Source of the DNA: Candidatus Wallbacteria bacterium
GTDB taxonomy: Bacteria; Muiribacteriota; UBA6191; JACPRK01
Assembly (NCBI GenBank): GCA_016213845.1
Contig: JACQZN010000028.1
Coordinates: forward strand, 186,001-250,000
Length of the DNA stretch: 64,000 nucleotides
Reading direction: 5' to 3'
Part shown: piece after piece, positions 34,261-43,020 of the stretch
Layout: every line of letters starts with the position of its first letter
Position numbering within the stretch: the stretch's first letter is position 1
Program-made: the position numbers and the translations under genes
Notes under the pieces: generated by a model
The model's database searches: none
The model's input: only the letters and a program-made list of their open reading frames with translations
What the model was told of the DNA's origin: nothing

Positions 34261-36279
34261 TCATGCCAGCTCCGAGACGATCAGGCTGCCCGGGTCCTCG
34301 GCGATCGACTCGGACATGGAGAGGCCGCCACCCCTGGGCAGTGGCTCCAGCTCGAGCGGGAAGCGCATCGTGAAGCGTGTCGCGCGGCCCGGCGCCGAGG
34401 AGACTTCCAGCGTTCCGTGGCTTTCTGCCACGGTGCGGCGAACGATCGCGAGCCCCAGCCCGTTGCCTGAGGCCTTCGTCGTGTAGCCGGTGCGGAAGAT
34501 CGCCTCGCGGAGGGCCGGCGGAATTCCGGGCCCGTCGTCCTCGACACTCACCAGCACAGTGCCACGTTCCTCGTCGGCCTCGGTCCTGAGCCGCACGTGC
34601 CCTGGGCCGGAGAGCGACTCCAGCGCGTTTGCAACCAGGTTCAACACCGCCTCTTCGAAGCGGTCCGGGTCCCCCGGGATGCTCGGAAGATCCGGGGCCA
34701 GCGTGACCGTCAGCTCGCAACCTTCGGGCCTGGACTGCTCCGTTCGGGCCGCGACGCGACGGGCGATCTCGTTGAGGTCCACGCGGCCGGTCGAATTGGC
34801 CTGGGGCTGGATGGCGCGCAAGTAGGCTCCCATGCTGTCGTAGGCGTTCTCCAAGACGGCCAGCACCTCGCCCAGCTCGGCGGCCGGGGGGCCGTCCTGC
34901 AACTTGGACCTCATCCGGCGCAATCTGTTTCCCGTGAGGCCGAGCACGTTCTTGATCTTGTGATCGCGCTCGTGGATTTCTGCGTAGACCTCGTGCTCGG
35001 CCAGGTCGACCAGACAGCGGGCCACGATGGCGAGCGCGTAGGGGGCCTGCCGGCCAGTAGCCGCCAGCAGCGATTCGATGCGTTCCTCCAGGGAGAACTC
35101 GGTACCGCGCCGGTAGAGCGCCTTGGCGAAGTTGAGGCAGGCCTTGGCGTAGGTGGGCCGCAGGGCCAGCGCCCTGGAGAAGTGCTCGAGCGCTTGCTCG
35201 ACGTCGCCGCGCTCCAGCGAGAGCGCACCCAGGTTGTTGTGGGCCACGTAGAAGTCGGGGTCCCACTCCAGGCCCGCCCGGTAATTGGCCATCGCCTGCT
35301 GATAGCCGTCGGCGGTGTCGTCATAGAGACTGGCCAGCAGGAAGTAGACGGGGGCGAGCTTGCGCCCGGACTTCACGTCGAGCTCGGGCGAGGAAGCGAT
35401 GCAGGATTCCAGGATGGCGATGGCCCGGGACCGGTTGTCGTTCTCGTCGCGGTTCTTGGCGTAGAGCGAAGCGAGCTGGAAGGCGGCGCCGGCGTGGGCG
35501 GGCGAGAGAGAGCGCGCGCGCTCGAGGTACTTGAGCCCGGCGGGAGTGTCGCCCATCGATAGGGAGATGAACCCCAGGTTGTAGTAGGGCTCCGGATCGT
35601 GCGGCTGGGAGGCGGTGAGGCGGTCGAGAAGCTCTCGGGCACGGCCGGTGTCACCCGCGTTGCTGGCGGCGACGGCGACCTGGCAGACGAGGCCGGGAAG
35701 CGAGGGGTCGAGCTCGAGCGCTCTGGAGAGATCGGCCAGCGCCTCGGGAAACTGGCGCAGGGTGGTGTGGATGAGGCCGCGGCACTGGAGGATGGGGGCG
35801 GAGCGGGGCTCGAAGGTGAGGGCGAGCGAAAGGTACTCCAGGGCTTTGGTGGGCTCGCCGGCGTCGCGGGCGATGAGGGCGGCGTTGTGCTGATAGAGCG
35901 CGCAGCCGGGGGCGAGGTCGATGGCGCGCTCGACAGCGCGTCGGGCCTCGAAGAAGAAGCCCTGGCGATGGCAGGCGACGGCGAGGTTGTTGTAGGCCTC
36001 GGCGATGTCTCCGGCCAGCAGCAGCGCGCGGCGGTAGCGCTGCGCGGCCGCGACGAAGTTGCCGGCGAGCAGGGCGCGGTTGCCGTCCTCGAAGACTTCG
36101 TGGACTGCGCGGTCGCGCCGCCGGCCGTGCTCCAGGCGCACGGGCATCGACTCGGCGAGCCGCTCGGGTTCAGTGTGGGGGTTGTCGCGCGGGGCCGGGC
36201 GGGAGGGCGGCAGGGCCCTTCGCTTGCGGGCGCGCCGGCCCTGGAGCGGGACGATGTGTGGCTTCTGTCCGCGGCCCAT
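34261..36279 (-). CDS. TPR-domain soluble sensor histidine kinase
   Basis: The product is 672 residues with no signal peptide or membrane helix. An Arg-rich N-terminus (~1-55) is followed by about ten TPR units (~60-415), then an H-box with His440 (HERDHKIKNVLGL). The HATPase domain (~520-640) has N-box NLVANALES, EDDGPGIPP and GNGLGLAIV. TPR sensing implies a protein signal in the cytoplasm, for example a bound membrane-stress factor. The gene sits six bases after the sigma-54-like gene and 22 bases before the response-regulator gene, so the three form a closed pathway. Its substrate is almost certainly the NAFNNA regulator. Confidence 0.92.
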   Translation of the reverse strand: MGRGQKPHIVPLQGRRARKRRALPPSRPAPRDNPHTEPERLAESMPVRLEHGRRRDRAVHEVFEDGNRALLAGNFVAAAQRYRRALLLAGDIAEAYNNLAVACHRQGFFFEARRAVERAIDLAPGCALYQHNAALIARDAGEPTKALEYLSLALTFEPRSAPILQCRGLIHTTLRQFPEALADLSRALELDPSLPGLVCQVAVAASNAGDTGRARELLDRLTASQPHDPEPYYNLGFISLSMGDTPAGLKYLERARSLSPAHAGAAFQLASLYAKNRDENDNRSRAIAILESCIASSPELDVKSGRKLAPVYFLLASLYDDTADGYQQAMANYRAGLEWDPDFYVAHNNLGALSLERGDVEQALEHFSRALALRPTYAKACLNFAKALYRRGTEFSLEERIESLLAATGRQAPYALAIVARCLVDLAEHEVYAEIHERDHKIKNVLGLTGNRLRRMRSKLQDGPPAAELGEVLAVLENAYDSMGAYLRAIQPQANSTGRVDLNEIARRVAARTEQSRPEGCELTVTLAPDLPSIPGDPDRFEEAVLNLVANALESLSGPGHVRLRTEADEERGTVLVSVEDDGPGIPPALREAIFRTGYTTKASGNGLGLAIVRRTVAESHGTLEVSSAPGRATRFTMRFPLELEPLPRGGGLSMSESIAEDPGSLIVSELA

Positions 36280-36285
36280 GGGCGA

Positions 36286-37635
36286 TCAGGGCACGGGCCG
36301 GGCGACCGGCCGCTTCTGGCGGTTGCGCGCGTAGAAGTTGAGGCCGGCTTTGGTCCGGTTGCGGTGGTAGGTGATGGCGCGTCGCGAGAGCTTCAGGCCG
36401 AACTCTGCCTGGAGGATTCCCTGCAGCTGCGTGTCCGTGTAGGGAGTCGCGATGGTGCCTGCGGCGAGCTCGCGCGCTTCCCTTCTGCCGATCAGATCGC
36501 GCACGACCTCGGCGACCTTCCGGAAGAGCTTCTTGAGCGGCAGCTCGCCATGGGGTGTGGCGATCAGCTTGTCGCGGATCAGGCGGCTGACGGTCGCCTC
36601 TTCTTCCTGGAGCTCGCGCGCGGCCTGGGCCTGGGTAAGAGGGATCATCTGCAGCGGGTCGCCCGTCAGCAGGTAGCGATACTGGTTTCTGAAGAGGCAG
36701 GCGACGATGCGGCAGAGCACCGTCTTGCGCTGGTTGACGGCCTTGAGTTGCTCGAGGAAGTCGCGCTCGCGGGTCGAGAGGCGGATGCCGGGCAGGTCGG
36801 TGTGGAGCCTGTACTTGACGTCGTAGAGGTCGTCGCCCAGGAACCGCAGCTCCAGGTCGAGGGACTCCTTACCTCGAACGACCTCGGCGACGACCCGGGC
36901 ACGGGACTTCTCGGCCTTGCGAGGCGCGGGCGCGTCCCGCACGTCGAAGTGGAGGCTATTGAGGATTTGAATCTTTTCCAGCGTTGCCAGAATGGCCGCA
37001 ATCTCCTCGGCGGGGGCGTTGACGCGGCGCATGATGAGATCGAGGTCTGGCTTGCAGGCCAGGAAGAGCTCCGAAAATTCCTCGGGGCTGAGGCGGGCTC
37101 GCTCGATGAAGCGGCGGATGCGCTCGACGTGGGTCGAGGTGTCGAAGGTCTCCGGGGAGGCCTTGAAGGCCAGGAAGTCTGGCTCTTCCTCGCGGGTGGA
37201 GACGGAAAAGGAGGGCGAACACTGCTGCAGCGAGGAGAGGTACGCCATGTAGCGGAGCACGGCGGTGAGGGGGCCGAGCGGCACGCGGTACTTGCGGGCC
37301 AGCTGCTGGCGCCGGGAGAGCGCCCCGGGGGCCAGGAAATCCTGCTGCCAGTCCGGCTGGCGCGTGATGGCGTGCTTCTCGAAGAAGCGGACCATCTCCT
37401 GGTCCTTGTACTCCTCGTAGCGGTGTTGAGGGATGTTTCCGCGATACCGGACGCGCTCGATGACGCCGCGGCCGACCAGCCGGGAGAAGGTCTCGTCCTT
37501 CTCGAGTCGCTCGGCCATGTCGCGGAACTGCCGCTCGTCGAGGTAGTAGACCGACATCAGCGAGCGCGGGAGCGCGCGCGGCGCAATGCGCGCTTCGACC
37601 TTCACGCGGGCAGAGGTGGAGAGGAGTCGAGGCAT
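36286..37635 (-). CDS. Highly divergent sigma-54 (RpoN-like) factor
   Basis: The product is 449 residues. The C-terminal part is clearly RpoN-like. QRKTVLCRIVACLFRNQYRYL and IPLTQAQAARELQEEEATVS match the core-binding and helix-turn-helix regions, including TVSR. KLIATPHGELPLKKLF matches the KY-x-x-TPRG-x-x-x-LK-x-FF segment. TDTQLQGILQAEFGLKLSRR leads into the RpoN box. The box reads SRRAITYHR (residues 417-425) in place of ARRTVAKYR, keeping the two central Arg and the last Arg. The N-terminus (~18-55) may be a remnant of Region I but lacks the usual Gln/Leu-rich pattern and acidic Region II. It is first in an operon with a kinase, an atypical activator and pspA. Whether it is an active sigma factor is inferred. 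Confidence 0.78.
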   Translation of the reverse strand: MPRLLSTSARVKVEARIAPRALPRSLMSVYYLDERQFRDMAERLEKDETFSRLVGRGVIERVRYRGNIPQHRYEEYKDQEMVRFFEKHAITRQPDWQQDFLAPGALSRRQQLARKYRVPLGPLTAVLRYMAYLSSLQQCSPSFSVSTREEEPDFLAFKASPETFDTSTHVERIRRFIERARLSPEEFSELFLACKPDLDLIMRRVNAPAEEIAAILATLEKIQILNSLHFDVRDAPAPRKAEKSRARVVAEVVRGKESLDLELRFLGDDLYDVKYRLHTDLPGIRLSTRERDFLEQLKAVNQRKTVLCRIVACLFRNQYRYLLTGDPLQMIPLTQAQAARELQEEEATVSRLIRDKLIATPHGELPLKKLFRKVAEVVRDLIGRREARELAAGTIATPYTDTQLQGILQAEFGLKLSRRAITYHRNRTKAGLNFYARNRQKRPVARPVP

Positions 37636-37709
37636 CGGATCGGCGCCACCAATGTAACACGCGCGGACGGCGCCGCGGCACCCTGTCCGCTACGGGCTGC
37701 TTCCGATTA

Positions 37710-37739
37710 TTGACAGGAGACAGGGGCGCCGAATAAGAT
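37710..37739 (+). promoter_or_regulatory. Sigma-70 promoter for the exported cyclophilin gene
   Basis: A perfect TTGACA and TAAGAT are separated by 18 bases, about 45 bases before the ATG at 37785. A GGAGGAGG ribosome site lies just upstream of the ATG. Confidence 0.65.
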
Positions 37740-37784
37740 CGGGCACCTTCGCCGCGGGCGCGGCGGGGTTGGAGGAGGACACCG

Positions 37785-38606
37785 ATGAACGCGATAATCC
37801 GAAAGTCTCTCGCTCTGGCTGCGGCCGTCTGTCTGGCCGTCGCGCCGGCGCTGGCCGGGAAGGTCGTCCTGAAGGATGGCCGCACGCTCGAAGGCGAGGT
37901 CATCGTCAAGGACAAGGTCGTAACCGTGAACGGGGCGACCGGGCTGTATCAGTTCAAGGAGGACCAGGTCCAGTCGATGGACAAGGGCGAGCCCGTTGCC
38001 GTGCAGGTCGCGGCCAAGCCCACGGACGCCGCCAAGCCCGCCGAGGGCGCCAAGCCCGCCGAGGCTCCCAAGGAGAAGCTGCCCGTGGTCACGATCGTGA
38101 CGTCGATGGGAAGCATCACCGCTGAGCTCTTCGAGGACGATGCGCCGAACACGGTCGCTAACTTCGTGAGCCTGGCCGAGAAGGGATTCTACTCGGGCTG
38201 CAAGTTCCATCGGGTAATCAAGGACTTCATGCTCCAGGGCGGCGACCCCAACAGCAAGGAAGCCGACGTCGCGAAGTGGGGAATGGGCGGACCGGGCTAC
38301 TGGTTCGAGGACGAGTTCTCGAGCCGCACCAACGAGAAGTACGCCCTGTCCATGGCGAACTCGGGCCCCAACACCAACGGGAGTCAGTTCTTCATCGTGA
38401 CCAAGGAAGGGGGCACTCCCTGGCTCAACGGGCGGCACTCGGTGTTCGGGCGCGTGCTCAAGGGCCAGGAGGTCGCCGACGCCATCGAGAAGGTCGACAC
38501 CGGCGAGGCGGATCGTCCCAAGAAGGACGTCGTGATCGAGAAGGTCGTCATCGACTTCAAGCGAGACCACAAGTACGAGCCGAAGGTCCACCCGGGAGAC
38601 AAGTAA
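37785..38606 (+). CDS. Exported peptidyl-prolyl cis-trans isomerase (cyclophilin type)
   Basis: The product is 273 residues. A signal peptide (~1-24, ending ALAG) is followed by a small beta domain (KVVLKDGRTLEGEVIV, ~25-70) of a type often found in exported proteins. Next comes an Ala/Lys/Pro-rich linker and a cyclophilin domain (~100-265) with FHRVIKDFMLQGGDP, the active-site Arg and Phe, and MANSGPNTNGSQFFI. It probably assists periplasmic protein folding. The next gene is a cytoplasmic paralogue, and both end in KYEPKVH, so the pair arose by tandem duplication. Confidence 0.93.
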   Translation: MNAIIRKSLALAAAVCLAVAPALAGKVVLKDGRTLEGEVIVKDKVVTVNGATGLYQFKEDQVQSMDKGEPVAVQVAAKPTDAAKPAEGAKPAEAPKEKLPVVTIVTSMGSITAELFEDDAPNTVANFVSLAEKGFYSGCKFHRVIKDFMLQGGDPNSKEADVAKWGMGGPGYWFEDEFSSRTNEKYALSMANSGPNTNGSQFFIVTKEGGTPWLNGRHSVFGRVLKGQEVADAIEKVDTGEADRPKKDVVIEKVVIDFKRDHKYEPKVHPGDK

Positions 38607-38669
38607 CAGCCGGCCCCGGTGCGCCTTTCGAGCGCGCCCGGCGGAACTGGCAAAAGGAGAGTCGAAAGC

Positions 38670-39212
38670 GTGTCCAAGGAAAGGTTGCCCACGGTTAACA
38701 TTCTGACCAGCATGGGCACCATCACCTGCGAGTTGTTCGAGGACGATGCGCCCAACACGGTCGCCAACTTCATTCACTTGGCGGAGAAGGGGTTCTACGA
38801 CGGGACCAAGTTCCACCGCGTGATCAAGGACTTCATGATTCAGGGCGGCGATCCGCTCAGCAAGACGCCCGAGACGACGCGCTGGGGCACGGGCGGACCG
38901 GGCTACTGGTTCGAAGACGAGCTTTCGGACCGACACCACGAGCGTTACGCGCTCTCGATGGCCAACGCCGGCGCCAACACCAATGGGAGCCAGTTCTTCA
39001 TCGTCACGAAGTCGAACGGCACCGCCTGGCTCGACGGCAAGCACGCGGTCTTCGGACGCGTGAGCAAGGGCCATGAGGTCTGCGACGCCATCGAAAAGGT
39101 CGAGACGAGCCAGGGGTTCAACCGGCCGATACAGGATGTCGTCATCCAGAAGCTCACCGTCTCCTACAAGCGCAACCATAAGTACGAGCCCAAGGTCCAC
39201 CACGACCGCTAG
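38670..39212 (+). CDS. Cytoplasmic cyclophilin-type peptidyl-prolyl isomerase
   Basis: The product is 180 residues from GTG 38670, chosen because AAGGAGA precedes it at good spacing; longer starts run into the intergenic region. Active-site segments FHRVIKDFMIQGGDP and MANAGANTNGSQFFIV are intact. There is no signal peptide. It is a close paralogue of the preceding exported enzyme, sharing FEDDAPNTVANF, GGPGYWFEDE and KYEPKVH. The two genes would give one folding catalyst on each side of the inner membrane. Confidence 0.92.
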   Translation: MSKERLPTVNILTSMGTITCELFEDDAPNTVANFIHLAEKGFYDGTKFHRVIKDFMIQGGDPLSKTPETTRWGTGGPGYWFEDELSDRHHERYALSMANAGANTNGSQFFIVTKSNGTAWLDGKHAVFGRVSKGHEVCDAIEKVETSQGFNRPIQDVVIQKLTVSYKRNHKYEPKVHHDR

Positions 39213-39273
39213 GCCGGCGTCCCTGGAGCCGCAGACGCCCGCCAGGCAGGCGGAGGGCGCGCCCCGTCCCGAC

Positions 39274-40488
39274 GTGATCGTCGTCGGCGGCGGGGCCGCG
39301 GGCATGATGGCTGCCATTCGGGCCGCAGAGCTCGGGCGGCGGGTGCTGATCCTGGAGAAGAACCCGATGCTCGGGCGCAAGGTGCTGGTGAGCGGCAACG
39401 GGCGCTGCAACATCGCCAACGCCGGCGCGCGTGTGGAGAACTTCCACGGCGAGAACAACCGGTTCCTCCACTCGGCTTTCGCCAGATTCGGAGTCGGTCG
39501 CACTCTCGAGTTCTTCGAGGAGCTGGGCCTGGTTCTCAAGGAGGAGAAGCTGGGGCGGATCTTCCCGGTGTCCAACCAGGCCGCCAGCGTCGTGGCGCTT
39601 CTCGCGTATCGCATGGAGCAGCTGGGCGTGCGCGTCGCCTGCGGCACCTGCGTCACGGGCGTGGAGCGCGAGGGGACCGCATTCCGGATTGACCTGAAGA
39701 ACGCGCCCGCAGCACGAGCCCGGCGGGTGGTCCTGGCGCCGGGCGGGAAATCCTTCCCCAAGCTGGGGACCACGGGCGACGGCTACGAGTGGGCCCGGCG
39801 GCTGGGACACCGCGTCACCGAGCTCCACCCGGCGCTGGCTCCGATGGAGGCAGAGCTGGCCCGCCTGCACGGGCTGCAGGGAATCCGGCTCGAGGCCGAG
39901 TTGACGAGCAAGTCCGGCGGAAAGCGTCACAGGACCTTTCGAGGTGATTTGCTCTTCACCGCCTACGGCCTCTCCGGCCCCACGGTGCTTGCGGCGTCGG
40001 CCGATCTCGCCACCCGGCCATCGGGCTCGCACCCGGGCTTCGAGGTCAACTTCTTCCCGGGCCAGGACGCTGCGGCGCTCGATGCCCTCCTGGCCCGACG
40101 CTGGGAGGCGGACCCCGGCCGGCGTCCCGGGTTCAGCTTCGTCGGCCTGTTACCGGGAAGAATGGGACATGTCCTGCTCGAGTCCCTCGGAATCGACCCG
40201 GACGGCCCGCCCGTCGGACAGCTGGGCGGCACGGCGCGGCGTCGCATCGCCGAAGCGCTCACGCGCTGGGAAATCCGGGTCTGGGGCTGCCGCGGGTGGG
40301 ACGAGGCCGAAGTCACGGCGGGCGGAGTGGCCGTCGACGGCCTCGACCCCAGGACGCTCGAGTCGAAGCACTGCAAGGGCCTCTACTTCTGCGGCGAGGT
40401 GCTCGACATCTTCGGCGACTGGGGCGGCTACAACTTCCAGTTCGCCTGGTCGACGGGCTGGATCGCCGGTGAGGAGGCCGCGAAGTGA
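39274..40488 (+). CDS. HI0933/BaiN-family flavoprotein oxidoreductase
   Basis: An FAD-dependent enzyme with a Rossmann motif VVGGGAAGMMAA at the N-terminus and the family signature GRKVLVSGNGRCNIAN. A GGKSFPKLGTTGDGYEW segment and a C-terminal FAD loop (GGYNFQFAWSTGWIAGE) follow. The length is about 404 residues. The start is uncertain: GTG 39274 gives a minimal but typical N-terminus, CTG 39223 is possible, and ATG 39136 would overlap the cyclophilin gene with non-coding-like residues. Relatives reduce bile-acid intermediates or other unsaturated ketones; the substrate here is unknown. The gene ends 11 bases from a convergent gene. Confidence 0.85.
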   Translation: MIVVGGGAAGMMAAIRAAELGRRVLILEKNPMLGRKVLVSGNGRCNIANAGARVENFHGENNRFLHSAFARFGVGRTLEFFEELGLVLKEEKLGRIFPVSNQAASVVALLAYRMEQLGVRVACGTCVTGVEREGTAFRIDLKNAPAARARRVVLAPGGKSFPKLGTTGDGYEWARRLGHRVTELHPALAPMEAELARLHGLQGIRLEAELTSKSGGKRHRTFRGDLLFTAYGLSGPTVLAASADLATRPSGSHPGFEVNFFPGQDAAALDALLARRWEADPGRRPGFSFVGLLPGRMGHVLLESLGIDPDGPPVGQLGGTARRRIAEALTRWEIRVWGCRGWDEAEVTAGGVAVDGLDPRTLESKHCKGLYFCGEVLDIFGDWGGYNFQFAWSTGWIAGEEAAK

Positions 40489-40499
40489 CGCAGCCCCTA

Positions 40500-42908
40500 T
40501 CAGACGCCGCCGTCCGTTCTCGCGTCCGGACCGTCCGCGTGGCGGCGGCGCCGCGCAAGCGTCACGGCGGCCAAGAGCAGTAGCCATCCCGCGGCCGATA
40601 GCCCGATACCGGCGACGACCGTCTCCGGGTCGAATCGGAACTCGACCTGGTGGCGGCCGGCGGGGATCTCCACCGCGCGCACCAGCCCCCAGGTCCTCAG
40701 GATGCGGGCCGGCGCCCCATCGACGGAAGCGCGCCAGCCGCGGTAGAGCGCATCGGTGACAACGAGCAGGCAGCGGGTCGTGGAGTCGGTTGCGACCACG
40801 GAGCCGAGCGGCCTCCGGGCGAGGAATCGGGCCGAGCCGGGCGGGCCCGCACCCCGGGACGCGGCAAAACCGGGTTGCTCCTCGAGCAGCGCCGGCGCAT
40901 CCGGCCCCAGCCCCCCGGCGCGCACGAGCTCCAGGACGGCAGCTCGATCGGGAAGGACCCTGTAGTCCGCCGTCAGAAACGCGCGGGGGCGGGCCTGGGG
41001 GTCCTCCCAGAGCTCGAGGCCGCCCGTCCTGCCGACAAGACGCAAAGGAGCCTTCGAGTCCCGACCGCCGGCCCGGTAGACATAGAACCGCTGATTGAGG
41101 ATGCGAGTCTCCGGGCGCGGCTCGGTCATGCGCTCGGGAAGGCGAGTCTCTGCGGGTCGGCGCTCCATGGCGTCGTAGAAGTCCGCCGTGGTCCGGGGGA
41201 GGATGGCCTCGTAGCCGTCCAGGGACTCCAGCCCCGCCGGCATCACACGGTTCTGATCGATGCGGTCCCAGAGCGAGACACGCCATGGGCCCCCCGGCTG
41301 GCTGCCGATGAGCTCGGTGAGCTCGGCCGGGAGCGTGCAGCGCTCGAGCGGAAATGTCTTCATGCAGGGGCGGCCCAGGGTGACGAGGTCGACGCCCAGC
41401 AGCAACGCCAACAGAAGTCCGGCGCGGGGCCTCGAGAGCCTGCCCGCCGAGGCCGCCGCCAACGGCGCCGCCGTGAGGGCGAGCAAGAAGAGTGAACGGA
41501 GTATGTCAGTTGCGGCGAAGCGCATCGCCTCGCGCGTGCTCTGGACCGTTGCGTCGGGCATCGGCGTGTACCTCTCGCCGCTGTGCAGGTAGCGGTCGAG
41601 CCATGGCGTGAGCGCCTCGGCGCCCGCGCCCGAGTAGAGCGCCAGGAGGCCCGCCAGGACGAGCGCGGCGGCAATCCAGCCGAGGCGGCGCGGACGGCCG
41701 CGACCTGCATCGCCCGACGAGCCGATCGTCGCCACACCCAGGGATGCCAGCATCGCAGCGGCCAGGCCGAAGCCGAGCATGAACTTCGCCGGCCCGCGGA
41801 ACATGCTCATGCCGGGGAGCGTCCGGGCGATTGGCAGGAACAAGGGTGTGCGCGCGCCGAGCGCCATCACGAGCGCGACCTCCGCCAGCACCAGCCATGG
41901 GAGGATTCGCGGCCGTTCCAATAGCCTGACGGCCCGCCAGGCCAGGACGAGCGTGGCGATCCCGACATAGAAGATCGACTCCGGCGCGAATGACTGTCCC
42001 CAGTAGGGCGCGGTCGCGTCGTCGCCCAGGGCTCTGGGCGCCAGGAGAGTCAGAAGATTCTCCGGCGCCAGCGAGACAAGGGAGGCGAAGCGCGGATCGA
42101 ATCCGGCCCGGCTCGAGTCTCTCAAGAGCTCCAGCGCCGGCAGCAGCGCCGCCGCTGCCAGCACCGCCGTCGAGAGCGCGACTGCGGCCGTGAGCGCCGC
42201 GAACCGCCCCAGCAGACGCAAGCGCCCTCCGCCCGTCACGGCCTCCACGGTCACCACGATGCAGGCGGAGAACCAGGCGATGTAGAACACCTGGGGATAG
42301 CCCGCGAGCAGGCAGAGTGCGGAGGCCGCGATCGTGCGCGCCACAGTCAGCAGGGCCGGCCGGCGGATCGAGCAGAGCACTCCGAGCAGCACCCACGGCA
42401 CCCAGGCCGTGGCGTCCAGCTGGCAGGCGTGGCCGCCGAAGATGCGGTAGGTGGTCTGTGCGGAGAGCCCGAAGGCGAGCCCGGCGACCAGCGGGCCAGC
42501 TCCACGCGCGCCCGCCTCGCGTGCCAGCGCCCAGGCCCCGAGCTGACCCAGCAACACGTGCAGGAACCGGGTGAGCGACATCGCCAGTCCCAGTGGCAGA
42601 AGGTAGAGGGCGTTGGGAGGATAGAAGATCGCGGCCTGCAGGCTGGCCAGGTACGGCAGCCCCGCCATCAGGTGCGGATTCCAGATCGGCACCTCGCCGG
42701 CCAGGAGGCTCTGGCGAGCAAACTGCCGCCACGGCACGAACATGCGGGGGCTGTCGCCGTCCTGCACGCCCAGCCCGCAGTCGGCGCCTGCCATCAGTAC
42801 CGGCAAGAAGAGCGCGAGGTCGAACACCACGAAGAGCGCCAGCGCCCACCGCCCGCTCGATTCCCACTCTTCCCTCGGCGCCACCGGCTGGACCCGGGAA
42901 ACTCTCAT
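40500..42908 (-). CDS. YfhO-family multi-pass membrane protein
   Basis: The product is 802 residues with about 12 to 14 hydrophobic helices (~20 to ~550, plus one near the end), as in YfhO and other GT-C glycosyltransferase-like proteins. The first loop contains an Asp-rich segment (GVQDGDSPRMF) and PIWNPHLMAG, as expected for this fold. A soluble C-terminal region (~600-765) carries YRGWRASVDGAPA and IPAGRHQVEFRF, typical of YfhO. Such proteins are thought to add sugars to lipoteichoic acid or other envelope glycans from lipid carriers. The acceptor here is unknown. The gene follows the thiF-like pair on the minus strand after a 112-base gap. Confidence 0.83.
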   Translation of the reverse strand: MRVSRVQPVAPREEWESSGRWALALFVVFDLALFLPVLMAGADCGLGVQDGDSPRMFVPWRQFARQSLLAGEVPIWNPHLMAGLPYLASLQAAIFYPPNALYLLPLGLAMSLTRFLHVLLGQLGAWALAREAGARGAGPLVAGLAFGLSAQTTYRIFGGHACQLDATAWVPWVLLGVLCSIRRPALLTVARTIAASALCLLAGYPQVFYIAWFSACIVVTVEAVTGGGRLRLLGRFAALTAAVALSTAVLAAAALLPALELLRDSSRAGFDPRFASLVSLAPENLLTLLAPRALGDDATAPYWGQSFAPESIFYVGIATLVLAWRAVRLLERPRILPWLVLAEVALVMALGARTPLFLPIARTLPGMSMFRGPAKFMLGFGLAAAMLASLGVATIGSSGDAGRGRPRRLGWIAAALVLAGLLALYSGAGAEALTPWLDRYLHSGERYTPMPDATVQSTREAMRFAATDILRSLFLLALTAAPLAAASAGRLSRPRAGLLLALLLGVDLVTLGRPCMKTFPLERCTLPAELTELIGSQPGGPWRVSLWDRIDQNRVMPAGLESLDGYEAILPRTTADFYDAMERRPAETRLPERMTEPRPETRILNQRFYVYRAGGRDSKAPLRLVGRTGGLELWEDPQARPRAFLTADYRVLPDRAAVLELVRAGGLGPDAPALLEEQPGFAASRGAGPPGSARFLARRPLGSVVATDSTTRCLLVVTDALYRGWRASVDGAPARILRTWGLVRAVEIPAGRHQVEFRFDPETVVAGIGLSAAGWLLLLAAVTLARRRRHADGPDARTDGGV

Positions 42909-43020
42909 GGCGTGGGATTACGAAAACCCAGGCGTCTACCTGTACCGGGCTTTTTCCGGGCGATCTTACGACTGCCGCAGACCGACGCGGCGCGAGGAGT
43001 CCGTAGGGTCCGGGCGCGTG

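Noticed and set aside
37677-37690. GG-N10-GC sequence (GGCAC, five bases, then CCGC) resembling a sigma-54 promoter next to the sigma-like gene
   Set aside because: It points toward the cyclophilin gene, which has a better sigma-70 site, and GG-N10-GC arises often by chance in GC-rich DNA.
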